Assembly (NCBI GenBank): GCA_003545705.1
Contig: QVLQ01000008.1
Coordinates: 1 to 64,000 of the forward strand
Direction: 5' to 3'
Source: Acidomyces sp. 'richmondensis'
Taxonomy: Eukaryota > Ascomycota > Dothideomycetes > Mycosphaerellales > Teratosphaeriaceae
DNA: 64,000 bases
Each line of letters starts with the position of its first letter. Position 1 is the first letter of the stretch. This document shows, in pieces, positions 1-10,551 of the stretch. The position numbers were made by a program, and so were the translations under genes. The notes beneath the pieces are model-generated. The model was given only the letters and a program-made list of their open reading frames with translations, was not told the DNA's origin and searched no databases.

Positions 1-126
1 AACCCTAACCCTAACCCTAACCCTAACCCTAACCCTAACCCTAACCCTAACCCTAACCCTAACCCTAACCCTAACCCTAACCCTAACCCTAACCCTAACC
101 CTAACCCTAACCCTAACCCTAACCCT
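1..126. repeat. Telomere, (AACCCT)n
   Basis: Twenty-one uninterrupted AACCCT units run from base 1, the C-rich strand of the vertebrate/filamentous-fungus telomere repeat (TTAGGG on the other strand). The array ends at about base 126 against a truncated LTR, so this is a true chromosome end and not an interstitial array. Confidence 0.98.
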
Positions 127-207
127 AGTAGGTACGTTGTTCGAACAGCAACTGCGTTGTTCAAACAGCAACGGCGTTGTAGCATATGAGGAAGTCACCT
201 CACAACA
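127..207 (-). repeat. Truncated copia-type LTR (family L1) abutting the telomere
   Basis: On the minus strand this begins TGTTGTGAGG and matches the first ~80 bp of the LTRs at 4633-4823 and 62338-62530. The remainder is missing and telomere repeats start at the break. This fits a chromosome break healed within an old LTR, or a telomere-proximal truncation. Confidence 0.8.
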
Positions 208-445
208 TTAACTACTGCATCTGGTTGAAAGACACAAGATTGGAGCATTGTCAAGACCATATCATATTGCAGTTCAGTTCTCAGAGGTGTCACGATCGAA
301 TTTCTGATCTAGAAAGATGCGCGAAAAACCTGCATGGCTCGTTAAAACGACTGGAATCTGAATGAGTCGATGTATCGCATGTATGGACACCTTCGCGATA
401 GTAAGACAAATTCCGCGTGTGTACCTAGTATAGCGTTTCGACACC

Positions 446-2195
446 CTATACGGAGATTGAACCAGGACCGCGCGCCTTGACTCCACGCCTGTAGTCCTTT
501 CGCCACTGCTCAGCGTACTTGACTCCGAAATTATCTTGAAAAACTGCTCGGACTTCTTCGAGCGTCATATTTGACGCTTCAGGAAAGCAGAAATAGACGA
601 AGAGCCAGCCGAGAAAACAAAGACCAGCGTAAAATCCGAACGTGCCAGAAGGAGTCATGCTTTTCATCATAGACAAAAAAGTAGAGCTCACAACAATGTT
701 CGGGCCCCAATTAAAAATGTTGATCATCATAGTGCCCATACTGCGGACCTCCATTGGTAGAAACTCGTTTGCCTGCCATGGAACGCAGCCAAGGCCCGCC
801 GCGTAGAAGGCGACAAAGAGTATCATCGTAACGAGCACGAGATAGGCGGGCCAGCCTATAACGTCAGAGGTGACCGCTAACGTCTTGAGGTTAATTGGAA
901 CCCAGTGGAAACTAACTGCGGCGACAATGAGGCACACTGGCATTCCCCACATAGTCCATAGGAGGAGACGTCTTCGCCCAACGCGATCGATAAGTACGAT
1001 GCTGAGAACCGTGAAGGCCCAGTTGACGACCGCGACAACCGTTCCGACCGCGATCGGGTTAGAGAAGCCGACAATGGCGAACAGAGTGGACGAGTAGTAC
1101 ATCAGCGTGTTAAAGCCGCAGAATTGCTGGAAGAACATGAGTCCGCAAGCAGCGATACCGGCACGTCGGTTTGCAGGGATGCTGAACAGCATGCCGAGCG
1201 ATGCTTTGATGGAGATCTCTTCGTTCAAAGCTTTTGCCTGAGTGACGCCGTATTCGATAGCGATAAGCTTCTCCGCGACTTGCTCAGGGCTAGCGTTCGG
1301 GTAGATTTGGTGGATCACCATCTTGCATTGCTCAGGGCGGTTATGAAACAGCAGCTGGCGCGGAGATTCGGGACCTAAGACGCGTAAGTAAATGCCGAAA
1401 ATTGAATGCTCATTCCCGCTTACAAAAAAAGAGAAATACCCCGAGGAGGATCGATGGGATTGCGCCCAGGCCGATCATATACCTCCAACCCTGATTCACG
1501 TTCTCAAACGCCGCATCGAAGGCGTACGCCAAGACACTGCCTGTCCCGAGGAAGATCATGTCGATAGAGATCATACGCCCGCGGAAACGAGCCGGCGAGA
1601 TCTCAGCAATGTACAATGGCACAATCTGCATTGAGAATCAGTAGGGTGTGTCAGGCAAATATCTCAACTGCAACGCATACCATGGAAGCAGAGCCGACGC
1701 CGAGACCGATAAGCAGCCTCCCGATGCACATTTGGACGATCGTGTACGAAGATGCCTGCACTATGGCTCCGATAGTGAATAAAACAGACGCGAACCAGAT
1801 TGCCGGCTTTCTTCCATATTTGTCAGAGGTGATTCCAGCAACAATGGCCCCGAATAATGCCCCAGCCGCGCATAAAGATGTAATGGCTTCCTTCTCCCCA
1901 TCAGTGAGCGGCCTGCCATCGAGACTGGACCCGATGACAACGAGAACACCAGATATGACGCCCTATCCATGTAGATTGTCAGCCCCAGAAGACTAAGGAT
2001 ACTCAAAGCTGGTAGACGCACGGTATCGTAGCCGAAGAGCATGCCGCCAATTGCGGTTGCCGATGCAATAAGCCAGATATAGCTCCCCGGCTTCGTGTCT
2101 TCAATGGTGTCAAGAGCGCCGGACACTGTCACTTGCTCGATATTCTCGCCACTGGCCTTCTCCACGATCATATCTTCTAGATCACTGCGACCCAT
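446..2195 (-). CDS. MFS sugar transporter, myo-inositol (ITR) type
   Basis: A proton-coupled major facilitator permease, most like fungal myo-inositol transporters; it would act in the plasma membrane. Four exons on the minus strand (2195-2022, 1962-1681, 1625-1424, 1374-446) are separated by GT-AG introns of 59, 55 and 49 bp. They join into 528 codons plus stop with no frame break. Family marks are FGYDTGVISG in helix 1, KYGRKP, the sugar-porter motif PLYIAEISPARFRGR, the PESPRQLLF stretch, FFQQFCGFNTLMYYSS (helix 7) and DRVGRRRLLL. The substrate is inferred from overall resemblance to ITR proteins; another polyol or hexose is possible. The stop lies only about 320 bp from the telomere repeats, so expression may be subject to telomere position effect. 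Confidence 0.9.
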
Positions 2196-2890
2196 GTTGT
2201 TTTGTGTCCGGTAAGGGCAAGGATGACTCTTTGTCGTGTCGTATGTGCGTGAATGGGCTGACGGATTCTACACCAGAGAAGTCTCAACGAGTGATGAATT
2301 GCCAATATCGTTTGAGTGCAGAAATCTAGGGGCATCGATCTTATTTATCTTGAACTGAGTGAGAGCACTCCTGGCCGGGACTGCCTGTGACTTATCCGCG
2401 TATGTGTTTAGGCATTCGGATCCCTATAGCGTATGAGAGCTTCCTTACGATGTAGAAACCCAATGATGGCAATGTTCGGCTCTTCTCCACGAGGCCATTC
2501 GGCACGGCGATTGGCGGCTGCGGCGCGAAAGGCGGAGATCGTGTATACTTTCGAAGAACTCACGCGGCACCTAACCAAAATTGCGGAGACGGTTACCCTC
2601 CTAAGATGTCTCTGCAATAATTATTAGCACGGTTTTCGCGTCTCTCGTTCTGGATGTGCTTAATTCAGTGGAAATAATCTGTGAGCGGCAATTATCTCCG
2701 CCGATACGGTGGCGACAGGTAAGACTACCGCACGCAAACTTTGAGATTGCATTCCGATGCAGGTCGTATGGAGAAGCAGTAGTCTCAAAGAAGTAGCACT
2801 TTTGGGCATATCCCGAACGTGGAACATAGTGTGGAAGACCACAACCGTAGCCTCGAGTTTTGAAAGGGTTGGATTTCTTTACTCGCTTTC
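2196..2890. other. Upstream region of the inositol-type transporter, no gene seen
   Basis: Only short overlapping open frames on both strands with no recognisable domain. It should hold the transporter promoter. It ends at a GCTGT target duplication flanking a solo LTR. Confidence 0.5.
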
Positions 2891-2895
2891 GCTGT

Positions 2896-3076
2896 TGTTG
2901 GAAAGGGAGTGTTCAGGATGTCTAGGCCTGCTTGATTTTTTTAACTACAAAGGAAATTATCCAGTCTTATATATTCCCTTCTTAAATACCCAAGACATTC
3001 TGTATTAGTGATCTTCCAGTCTGATTTCCAATTGCTTTCTAAGCAATTTGTTAAGGTACTTCTATACCTTTCAACA
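2896..3076 (+). repeat. Solo LTR (family L2) with GCTGT target duplication
   Basis: 181 bp, starts TGTTGGAAAG and ends CTTTCAACA, flanked on both sides by GCTGT (2891-2895 and 3077-3081). A second copy lies at 62172-62549, itself split by an L1 LTR, and a fragment lies at 28062-28175. The insertion supplies the stop codon of the neighbouring minus-strand regulator remnant. Confidence 0.85.
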
Positions 3077-4069
3077 GCTGTCATCGTTCCACTGCCCACG
3101 CAACGATTCAATGAGCCCTGTCATCGTCCAGCCTGTCCGACGGTCCATATCTTTCAAGAGCTGTATCGCCGCCTCCTGATCGATGCGCTTGCGAAGACAT
3201 CCGGCCCAGACCGACAAACAGTGTCGCGCAGTAAACCACGTGTTCTCTGCTAGTTCGTTTGAGACAGCCAGACCAACAATAAAGCGTAAATGACGTCTGA
3301 CATGGCGATCTCTGGGACAATTCTGAAAGAGACTGGAATAAGGTTTCGCTGCCATCTGCTGCTGTTTCATCACGCTCAGAACGATTTGAGCGATATGAAA
3401 GTACTGCAAGCCAACGACATAATGGGGGGCCAACATCCAAATCTCCGGGAATGGCCGTGCTGCATGTTGAGAGCTGGCTGCAAAATGTATAGGCTGATAT
3501 GAGGCCGGCTTGAATTGATCCCAGTCTGCAATATCTGCTTCGGAGATTGCGATGTCAGATTGTGACACAGGCTCACTGAATGCTCGATTCAAAATCTGTG
3601 CGAGGATTAGGATCATTTTATTGGCCCAGGAGTAATCATCTCCGCGGCGAATTGAGGCAGAATTGCTAAAGCATTCAAGGCCGATTTTGATAGGAGACTG
3701 AGTCGTGAGCGACACGTAAATATCTTCTCTCAGACACAGCCATGCAGCTGCTTCACCGAGACCACCTGCGGCAGCAAAGTCCGGAACCATATTCAGAATA
3801 CGAGAAATGCCTTCAAGATGGAAGCGATTGTCATCTTCTGCAGAGTTGTTAGTATTTTGTGCCAGTTGGTCTTGCATATGTAATCAACGCAACGCTAACA
3901 AGACGTGTTATGAACACATGGCGAGAAGGAACACATAGCTCATCCCCAGAGTTCACATGAGACCGTTAATCCGTGATCCAAACGAGCATTGGAAAAATGT
4001 CGATAATAACCTTCCATCTCCTCGTTTTGCCGCAAGACGGCGACGGCGGTCAGTACGCTCTCGTTGTTG
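3071..4069 (-). pseudogene. C-terminal remnant of a fungal Zn2Cys6-type regulator
   Basis: The minus-strand frame 3877-3071 reads as the C-terminal half of the fungal-specific regulatory domain of ARCA-like transcription factors: GGLGEAAAWLCLREDIYVSL, then NTWFTARHCLSVWAGCLRKR, then RRTGWTMTGLIESLRGQW. No Zn2Cys6 DNA-binding domain is present. Further upstream, at about 4069-3970, the minus strand reads NESVLTAVAVLRQNEEME, which suits the preceding exon. A TACTAAC branch-point-like sequence and CTGCAG acceptor lie just before the DDNRFHLEG segment. No clean donor joins the two parts. The 5' end is lost in AT-rich repeat around 4070-4190. The 3' end is cut by the L2 solo LTR, whose sequence supplies the TGA stop. 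A decayed gene seems much more likely than a short functional protein. Confidence 0.7.
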
Positions 4070-4189
4070 AAAGGCCTAGAAGGACCTGTGCCAAAAGGTC
4101 TAGAAGGTTTTAATAGGTCTAGAACGACCTAGAAAAAATTGATTGGAAATCAGGATAGAAATCAGATTGCCTTAGGAGTTTTAGAAAGG

Positions 4190-4620
4190 AATATATAAGA
4201 CTACACCAAAGGCTCATCCATAATCTGAAGACCAAGGGTTTCCCAACAACAATTACAGGGTTTGTCCAGTCCTTCTTACAAGACAGGACGACATGCCTGA
4301 AGTTAGGAGAATACGAGGACCAGCTAAGGCCACAACTCACTGGGATACCCCAGGGTTCTCCCCTGTCACCTATCCTCTTCCTTCTATTCGCCTCAACACT
4401 CCTTCCACTGCTAGACGAAGGACCAACAACAGCACTTGGCTTGGTAGATGATACTAATATCCTCACTTTTGGAAAGACAACAGAAGAGAACTGTCAAAGG
4501 CTTGAGGCAGCACATGCTAAGTGCCTTAGATGGGCAGCCCACTATGGAGCAGAATTTGCCCCATAGACATACCAGCTCATCCACTTTACAAGAAGCAGAA
4601 AAATACACAACCTGCAAGCT
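4190..4620 (+). pseudogene. Tad1-like LINE reverse-transcriptase fragment
   Basis: A continuous plus-strand frame reads LTGIPQGSPLSPILFLLF, then GLVDDTNILTFGKTTEENC, then CLRWAAHYGAEFAP, one TAG, then TYQLIHFTRSRK. These match the fingers/palm of non-LTR (Tad1-type) reverse transcriptases. VDD is the catalytic pair. Endonuclease, ORF1 and 3' end are all missing. The fragment stops just before the copia LTR at 4633. Confidence 0.8.
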
Positions 4621-4632
4621 ACAGTAAATATC

Positions 4633-4823
4633 TGTTGTGAGGTGACTTCCTCATATGCCACAACGCGGTTGCTGCTTGAACAACGTAGCTGCTGTTTGAG
4701 CAATGCGCCTACCAAACATATAGAAGGGATTACGTAGCAGTATATATATATCAGACTTCTACTCGATATATAACAAGAATAAGCATAAGGTGTCCGACCA
4801 AACGTACAACTGCCTTCACAACA
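4633..4823 (+). repeat. 5' LTR of a Ty1/copia element (family L1)
   Basis: 191 bp, starts TGTTGTGAGG and ends CTTCACAACA. It matches the clean solo copy at 62338-62530. The bases right after it (GTTATAAGCCCGG) resemble the half-tRNA(iMet) primer-binding site used by many copia elements, allowing for one G-to-A change. Confidence 0.75.
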
Positions 4824-5110
4824 GTTATAAGCCCGGTATTAGCTTTGTTGCGCTGAATACCTACCTTTATTGAGATTACGTTTGCCTTATCGCTTTATTT
4901 AGAATTGCTGCCGGAACAGTGGAGGCTGCCGGAGCTGAACGCCTTTAAGAATGTCGGACATGTTTGAGACGAGTGGAACTAGTAGAAGGGAATATAAGGT
5001 CCCTACGATTATAGTAGCTAACTTCGAGGATTGGCTGGACCTTGTGAAGACAGTGCTACTGTTTAAAGGCCTTTAGAAGTATACTGATAGCAGTGTGGTC
5101 TACGTACTAG
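4824..5110 (+). pseudogene. Copia leader and gag start, truncated
   Basis: From the ATG at 4951 the frame reads MSDMFETSGTSRREYKV, then VANFEDWLDLVKTVLLFKGL followed by TAG. This is the typical N-terminus of fungal copia Gag. The TAG stands where relatives have tryptophan (TGG), a RIP-type change. The gene is cut at 5110 by the short TG...CA element and does not resume on the other side. Confidence 0.7.
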
Positions 5111-5506
5111 TGTCGTGGAGTAGGACGTCCTGAGTGTCCGTCGTCCTGGAAGGGAGCGTATCACGCGTAGGTCGAGTAGGCAACCAGCTCAGTAGATCAG
5201 TGAACGTCGCATTAGCATATGATACAAGGCCGGCCTGTCTGGCTGTCTGGCTGTCTAGGTGTACGTTTGTGTGTGTAGGCTCTTCTGGGTCATGCATGCA
5301 GGTCTGAAAGGTGAATGATGATACGTGTGTGTATCTACATGTACAAGAATACAATGTCTGTCTGTCTGTCTGTCTGTGCTTGCTGTGTAACTGTGTGTGT
5401 GTGTGTGTGTGTGTGTGTCGGAAAGCTCAGCTACCGTGGCAGGTGTGCCACCACCGCTTCCGCCTGCCGCCACAACCCAACCTGCCCGCGGTCAATCCCC
5501 ACAACA
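5111..5506 (+). mobile_element. Short TG...CA element, copy 1
   Basis: 396 bp beginning TGTCGTGGAG and ending CCCCACAACA, with a TGTC tetranucleotide run and a long GT microsatellite inside and no coding capacity. Related copies lie at 16676, 28456, 30117, 38214 and 60671. The left flank (copia gag) and right flank (pogo element F) are unrelated and show no target duplication, so this junction is rearranged. Confidence 0.75.
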
Positions 5507-5765
5507 ATACGCGACCGTGAAATGCGTCCAGATATACGCTTTCGCAAAGTTGGATCAGGGAGATTAAACGCGCCGGCTGTCGCTCGAATGGACTTGTATT
5601 GTTTTGAGTTATACGCTGAGATAGCATCTTGAACTGTACTCTCACAAAACGCGTAAGAATCACATATTGGCGCGCTCATAGTAGGTGTTGCATGGATTCG
5701 AACAAAGAAGGATCAGAAGCTGGTGCGGCTCTAAGCGGGGTGCGGCTGTAAGGGGGGAATTACGT
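5507..5765 (-). mobile_element. Pogo-type transposon F, terminal fragment with transposase N-terminus
   Basis: The minus strand runs from an ACGTAATTCCCCCC terminus next to a TA (5766-5767) into an HTH-psq-like start: MSAPICDSYAFCES, then DAISAYNSKQYKSIRATAGA, then LPDPTLRKRISGR. The segment is the inverted twin of 37955-38213. Everything beyond the DNA-binding start is missing. Subterminal AGCCGCACC motifs repeat near the end. Confidence 0.75.
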
Positions 5766-5971
5766 TACTAATAACGCGGCGGCGCACTCGCGAATCGAGG
5801 TATAGTCGCCTTTTCGATAGCTAGTAATAGCCTTAGATATACGATCTTCAAATTGTGAAGGCATAATACGCGTAAAAGAAAAATAGTCGCGTAAGGAAGA
5901 ACAAAAAGTACGAAAGTAACGCGGGCGCGTGCGTCGCTTCCCCATCTGCGTCGCTTCCCCATCAATCACGT
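5766..5971 (-). mobile_element. Pogo/Fot1-type transposon P1, terminal fragment
   Basis: Near-identical to 19182-19387, the right end of the full-length P1 copy. The minus strand carries MPSQFEDRISKAITSYRKGD and ends with two 17-bp GATGGGGAAGCGACGCA iterons and ACGTGATT, followed by TA. Element F is inserted at a TA inside it. Confidence 0.8.
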
Positions 5972-6078
5972 TAGAAGAAATAGTGTTCCTCCCTAAGTCA
6001 TAACCCCACACTTAGGCTTCAGCCCTGATTCATTAGCAGCTAAGCTGAGTCCAGATTGCACAGGCCTTGCCTGTGACA
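5972..6078 (-). repeat. Partial LTR of the element A family
   Basis: In reverse orientation this matches the first ~107 bp of the LTRs at 49444 and 55172, with a few transitions. P1 sits at its inner edge, so P1 inserted into this older LTR. Confidence 0.75.
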
Positions 6079-6243
6079 GGAGCCGATGGCAAAGAACTCA
6101 AAGATGGTTATGGCAGTGATGATTAATCCGAGATTGAACTATAGAAAGTGCTCCTCTTGTGAACGTTCTGAGACTAATATCTGCTCTAAATAGGGCTTCC
6201 TTGGGCTTAGCGGCTTAACTGGCGGGTTTAGTAGAAGGCGACG

Positions 6244-6924
6244 TTGAAAGCAGACATTTGTTATCCAATGCTGTCAAACGTCAAATTGAAAGACGCTGCG
6301 TTGATTGAGCCTCTGGCTGTCGGAAGACATGCACTGACCATATCAGACGTCGAACTCTCGAATCTTAATTCAGATTTGGTTACTGGGCGCGGGCCGCTGG
6401 GCATTGACGTACTTCTGTATTTTCGTGCCGCAGGAGCTAGAGCGGTTTTTTTAATCAAAGCCTACCCATAAATGGCAGCAGCACTGTAGAGAGTTCACCT
6501 CCAAGGCATTTGACCCGAAGAGCGTTAAGGTACCGGACGAGTGTATACGAATGGTAAGGAAGTCGATGTCGTTTTCGATTGAACTGGCACACCTTCAGCC
6601 ATAAGGGATAGCATGGATGCGTTGAGATCGTGCGGGACGTACATCAATGTTGCACGCCGGGAATAGGAGTTTGTACTCCAAATAGAATTCTGCATGGTTA
6701 AAGAGCTGTCATTGAGACCGACAATGACATATGATGATAAAGATTTTTGCCCGACAGTAAAAGATTTCATGGACCAAAAGTTTTCAGGACGAGGGAGAAT
6801 AATTAGAACTCGGATTGCGTTGCAGGATTTTAAAGAGAAGGGGTTCGAGCAATTGGTATGGAACAAAGATGAACAAATCAAGATCTTAGCCACGCCAAGA
6901 GCAAATATCTTCCACGCCGGATGA
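6244..6924 (+). pseudogene. Zinc-type alcohol/butanediol dehydrogenase pseudogene
   Basis: Plus-strand pieces in more than one frame match the medium-chain dehydrogenase family. First comes DAALIEPLAVGRHAL and a degenerate nucleotide-binding turn (GRGPLGIDVLL). After a frame change come EVDVVFD and a TGA where cysteine is usual, CGTYINVARRE, a TAG, and then the C-terminal part GRIIRTRIALQDFKEKGFEQ with NKDEQIKILATPR. The N-terminal catalytic zinc region is absent. At least two stops and a frameshift make it non-functional. Confidence 0.75.
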
Positions 6925-7046
6925 AGGGTTGGGGTTTGATCCGACAAAGTTGTCCTGGTTCATGCACTGTCGAAGTTGAGTTTCTGACCATAATTTCGTC
7001 TCAAAAGCTGCTCCCTGGCAAAATGCTGTTGGCGATATCATATGCG

Positions 7047-10000
7047 TCAGAATTGTGTGGCTAGCATCTCTAGTCTTGTGGCGTACCCGTTCGACACGGG
7101 CCAGATATAATGTGAAGATGTACGAAGCAGATGAGCACCCTCAAGTAAAATCTGCCGTGCGCCTCTGGGTGAACAGATATCATCGACACCTTCAGCACTC
7201 ATTTTGACCGAATTCTCCCCATTCCGGACAAAATACTGGACGAATTCGTCGTCAACAGGCCGGTCAATGTTCAAACACCTAGGTATTCTTTCGCATGGGG
7301 AATATACAGACGGACTTTTTGTAGATGCTGCCAAAGACGCAGGGGACTGTGAGCTCAGTCCCCCTCTGCTGCTAGATGTTTTTAGAAGTTGCTCGGTGTT
7401 CAAAATGTCAACATTGTGAATGAGCTCGCCTTCGGATACGGTCGGAGTAACGTTAGTTGAGCATGCAAGTTGTCCGAAGTTGCAAAGTACAAGAGTTGCT
7501 AGAAAAATGGTGAAGGGTTGTACAAATGTGTCTGTTGCATAACGGCGGATGTGCCAAAACGCACCACCAGCATGAAGAACGGCCAGTCGAGCTTTGAATT
7601 TGTCCTTGGTGATCCAAATTTGCAACGTTTCCTGGCATGCAAGCAAAGACATGCGGCACGGCTGAAGATGATGCGGCAGCCAGCGATCAGCTGAGTCATA
7701 CTTCGTCAGGTGATCTGTGAGAGCGAGCAATTCCCTAACTGGAGCCAACAAAAGCAGTCGGGCAAGATGCAACTTGAGAAATATGGGACCTTCGAGGCCT
7801 CTCTCCCGAGACGAATGTGCGAGTGATTCCCAGTGGAGGACATCGAGGTAGTCGCAAGCTCCGTTACGCCATTTCGTGAATGAAGGAATGGCTGGTAGGT
7901 AGCATTTGACAGTCGAATTGGAGATCGGACGAAGCAAGGCGTCTGGGCCCGGCATAATCCCAAGCGGGTCATCAAAGTATTTGGCTATTTCCTGTGTGCG
8001 CTGGATCAGGGCGTAGATTAGCACGCTGCCAGAGAGCGAAGACGGTGTATGGATCAATGTCAGGTTCTGGTAGAGTTTGAGGATTGTAGATTGAAACGCG
8101 GGCCTCTCCTGTTCTTCTCGTAAAAATATATCGGGGGAAATGGCTTGGTCGCTAGTTTTTTTATAGCCTTCATGCCAAATTTGCCAAGATTTTGCCGCCC
8201 ATAGATCTTCAGGGCAAGGAACACTCAAGTTCAACATCTGCAGCGTTAGGAACGGGGAAGATCGCTTCATAAATGACAAGGCACAGTCCACGATCTTGGG
8301 GCGATGAAACATTAGTATTAATAAAGGTATAGCGTGGGATCTTTTACAACGACTGACCCATGCAAACATGCCTGTCCTTCTTCTCATTTCTCGACATCGC
8401 CATGCCATCCAAGCCTTCTCTAAGTCTTGATCGTCGACTTCCAGTCCTGATGGATCTAGTTCTTCGAACAGACCGAACCGGATGCACGCGTTTATCACAC
8501 TGCCGATGCTGTCGTGTCCAAGCATCATCAGCTCTATTTTGTTGCTCTGGCAAAGACCTAATATGTTCAAAATGAGAGCCTGCAAGTAAGGCATCGCGAC
8601 ATCGGCGTGATCAAAATCCAGCTGAGGCCATTATTCAGTATGGAGCACCATTGTTTCATACTCATTCACTCATCCTTACCTCTCTAATGAGGATGTCACG
8701 CAACAAGAGGTTGATGGCATCAGAGCACGGGGCAGCCTCAGGCACATTGGCGTACCGGCAGCCCATTGCTGCCGCGGCAAGACAGACCGACCAGCCCCAG
8801 ATGGGCATGCTCAGAAGCGGCTGGTCGAGAAATGGGTAGACCGGGTGGAAGTACGTGAAATACATTTGAATGAAGTAGCTTAGGACATCTTTGCTAGGGA
8901 AAGTCTGTCGGCAGAGGAAGTCGGAGTCGCCGAAGGAGCGAAGGGGAATCCTGGCATTGACCTTTACGAGAATGTCATTGTACACCGCGTCAGAAATACA
9001 GAACCGGTCGCATCGTTGGCTGCGATCGCAGAGGGTCAAGAGCTTCCCTTGAAGACCTCTGAGCCACGCGACTTCTTGGCCCCGATGAAATGCCACGCCC
9101 GTACCGGGACTTGTCGCCACACCCCGAGACGAGTTCCTTTGGCGAATGGACCGCTCCGCCTGACAGCTCCGCGTGTCGTCTCCATCGCGATACAGCGCAC
9201 CCATCTCATCGAGCGGGGGGTACGTGGAGGGCGCAATGGTGATTGCGCTCGGCTTCTGGTTGGAGATGAGCGGGCCCATGGAAGCGATCAGCATCGCCAT
9301 CGAGTCAGACGGGCCAGCCCCGTCCCTGTCCCGGCTGGAAGGGTGAGACAAGTCCTCGCCGTTCCGCCCGGAGATCGCTGGCTGGCTGGCAGCATCGGCT
9401 CGTACATCGTAGGGCAGCCAATTCATTGCCACCTCGGAACTGGCCGAGTCCCAATGGTTCTTCAGTACCGGCCCGAACTTCCATGTCGAGCATGAATCTT
9501 CAGCATGGGCGTGAGTGCCGGCGGTCGGCAGCGGTGCAGATGAGGATGCGGCCGGCCCTGCGGACACTCCGAGCAAATCGGACGCGTCAGCCGAGCCCTC
9601 CATGCTGGCGGCGCGGGGCAGGGTGGGCTGCAGCCTGGAGTGCGACTGCCTACGCTTCCGCCGCGCCCGGTAGCACAGCACGTGCCTGCGCGTGCAGTTA
9701 TCACAAGGCTGGCCACCGGGGCAGGAGGTGTGGGCGTCGGCGCACGCGACGCACGCGCGGCGGAACGACCGCGGCCGCGGCGAAGCGTGGCGGGGTGTGT
9801 GGCTCAATTGGTGTCGTTGCAATGCATCTCTGCCGCTCCGTCAGCCCATCGTATTGAATCATCAATCACCATCTCTCTTTGAAGATTCGCCTTCAATATG
9901 GATGCTCACTTGCGGGCAAATGGGCGCGCGCATATCGGGCACGCAAACGCTTTCAGGGCGTCGTGGGAGGTCATGTGTCGGGTCAGGTGTTCGGGGCGCG

Positions 10001-10097
10001 AGAACACCCGACCGCACACTGTGCACTCGTTGCTCATTGCAGTCGTCGGTCGTGTTGCCATTTGTGGCCGCTCATATCGCAAGGCAGGTAAGCTCAC
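7047..10097 (-). CDS. C2H2 + Zn2Cys6 transcription factor with fungal regulatory domain
   Basis: Nuclear DNA-binding regulator. Three exons (10097-9910, 9829-8680, 8579-7047) with introns of 80 and 100 bp give 956 residues with no frame break. Exon 1 and the start of exon 2 encode two C2H2 fingers (CTVCGRVFSRPEHLTRH and CPICARPFARK joined to DALQRHQLSH). A Zn2Cys6 cluster follows directly (CVAC, CPGGQPCDNC, LC), and a basic linker RARRKRRQ. The long middle/C-terminal part is the fungal-specific regulatory domain, with VYPFLDQPLL and LNILGLCQSNKIELMMLG. An in-frame ATG at 10061 (MATRPTT) is an alternative start. The gene is divergent from the alpha-galactosidase at 10552 with a 454-bp shared upstream region, which makes it the likely local regulator. 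That role is an inference from position. Confidence 0.9.
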
Positions 10098-10551
10098 CAG
10101 CTCCTTGGCGGCGAAGCAGAACCATCCCTTATTGATGGGTCACGCCGTCACATTGACAGGCCGTCGCCGCCTCGCGTGCATGAGACGGGAGGCGACACAA
10201 TGTGTTACCTGGATAGAATGTATATCGTCTCCGGCTTTTCATCATCCATGGCTCCTCTTCTCCACGTCCCCACCCCCACAGCGTAAATCCCCCCCCCACA
10301 GCCCCAGATGATAATATTCCCGCAGCTCCACATTCCTGATCAGTCGGGTAACGATTGCGTTGCTGTCCAGGTCTCGGTGCATCCTTGCGCCAGGAGAGGC
10401 CCAGCGAGCCTAGTGTTGATATTCATGTTGGTATCCCGTGTATCAGTCTTACCCTGTCCATTAGGTAACCGGCTACCTCTTCACAATTTCTCATTTGACA
10501 CGAGCAGCATCACCTCTATTTGATTCTTTAGAAATTTGATGTTATCTTGAT
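10098..10551. promoter_or_regulatory. Shared upstream region of regulator and alpha-galactosidase
   Basis: 454 bp between the divergent start codons. It contains C-runs at about 10263-10310 and AT-rich stretches, but no site that I can name with certainty. Confidence 0.5.

Noticed and set aside
127..445. A telomere-linked helicase gene at the chromosome end
   Set aside because: Only a truncated LTR and a short spacer lie between the telomere repeats and the transporter stop codon.
5255..5520. Open frames with His-Thr or Val-Cys repeats over the GT microsatellite (also at 16653, 30321, 38247)
   Set aside because: They are translations of (GT)n and (TGTC)n runs inside the short non-coding element, open on both strands.
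6525..6947. A 140-residue minus-strand open frame as a gene
   Set aside because: It is the shadow of the dehydrogenase pseudogene, whose family motifs lie on the plus strand.
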